This document shows positions 13,361-13,518 of a stretch of 13,518 nucleotides of DNA, piece by piece; positions within the stretch are counted from its first letter, which is position 1; each line of letters opens with the position of its first letter. Position numbers and translations under genes: made by a program. The notes under the pieces were generated by a model that was not told the DNA's origin, ran no database searches, and saw only the letters and a program-made list of their open reading frames with translations. This DNA comes from Chloroflexi bacterium RBG_16_68_14 (GTDB lineage: Bacteria; Chloroflexota; Dehalococcoidia; DSTF01; RBG-16-68-14): contig MGOB01000057.1 in assembly GCA_001796995.1 (NCBI GenBank), positions 1,684-15,201 on the forward strand. Direction: 5' to 3'.

Positions 13361-13504
13361 ATGTCGAACCAGTTGGGCAAGCGGTTTCAGTGCGAGAAGT
13401 GCAGCACGGAGGTGCTCTGCATCAAGCCGGGCGACGGCGAGGTGGAGTGCTGCGGCGTCCCCATGCAGTTGATGCAGCCCAAAGTCCTCCCCTCCGCCGA
13501 CTGA
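13361..13504 (+). CDS. Desulforedoxin-like mini-protein 2 (47 aa)
   Basis: A paralogue of the preceding gene 18 nt downstream. Both begin M-x-NQ-x-GKR-(Y/F)-QC and keep C11, C14, C30, C31 and the CCGxPMQ ending. This copy has an additional C20, a Ser in place of Gly after the CxxC pair, and a 10-residue tail rich in Pro. AGAGG (13348-13352) lies 8 nt before the ATG. The pair probably arose by tandem duplication and may form homo- or heterodimers, as desulforedoxin is a dimer. Function beyond iron or zinc binding is unknown. Confidence 0.82.
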   Translation: MSNQLGKRFQCEKCSTEVLCIKPGDGEVECCGVPMQLMQPKVLPSAD

Positions 13505-13518
13505 CCGGCTGACCGAAG

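Overview
The window is GC-rich (roughly two thirds G+C by eye) bacterial chromosome, with every supported gene on the + strand. A Bacillus-like/b6-type menaquinol:cytochrome c reductase split into separate cytochrome b6, subunit IV and Rieske genes, a high-GC de novo purine block, a DPM/ALG5-like glycosyltransferase and tiny desulforedoxin-like proteins suggest a Chloroflexota-type (Dehalococcoidia/Thermomicrobia-like) organism. This placement is an inference from gene content and protein flavour, not from a marker gene.

Region 1 (1-6077) is a purine biosynthesis block: purF, purM, then purH. Between purM and purH, essentially stop-to-start, sits a lower-GC two-gene Type II restriction-modification module: a beta-class TSPPY DNA methyltransferase and a PmeII/TdeIII-like restriction endonuclease that overlaps the methyltransferase end by 77 nt. 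The module has its own promoter, whose -35 overlaps the purM stop, and two perfect inverted repeats lie over and between the promoter boxes. purH begins 5 nt after the endonuclease stop with no clear Shine-Dalgarno sequence of its own.

Region 2 (6099-7952) continues in the same direction with a GalT/HIT-superfamily protein (HGHAQ motif) and a family 2 glycosyltransferase, which probably act in nucleotide-sugar or polyprenyl-phosphate-sugar metabolism. About 360 nt without a recognisable large gene follow. They hold a strong sigma70-type promoter, a 25-bp perfect palindrome in the leader, and a 34-codon ORF for a single-span membrane peptide.

Region 3 (8181-13119) is a respiratory bc-complex operon: small membrane peptide, cytochrome b6-like protein (with the Cys that carries covalent heme c_i in b6f/Bacillus enzymes), subunit IV-like protein with a large periplasmic-type insertion and APWY in place of PEWY, Rieske protein with a Tat-like anchor, and a 757-residue protein. 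That last protein joins a membrane-anchored monoheme cytochrome c, a long array of beta-type repeats (six 39-residue units plus five 22-residue units) and a C-terminal type 1 copper (cupredoxin) domain. Electrons would plausibly pass quinol -> b/Rieske -> heme c -> tethered copper domain -> terminal oxidase. This fusion is the most unusual object in the window.

Region 4 (13139-13504) has its own promoter and leader hairpin, followed by two tandem paralogous 39- and 47-residue desulforedoxin-like CxxC...CC proteins.

I saw no rRNA, tRNA, CRISPR array, insertion sequence or convincing rho-independent terminator with a T-run. The long open frames on the minus strand are shadows of the GC-rich genes.
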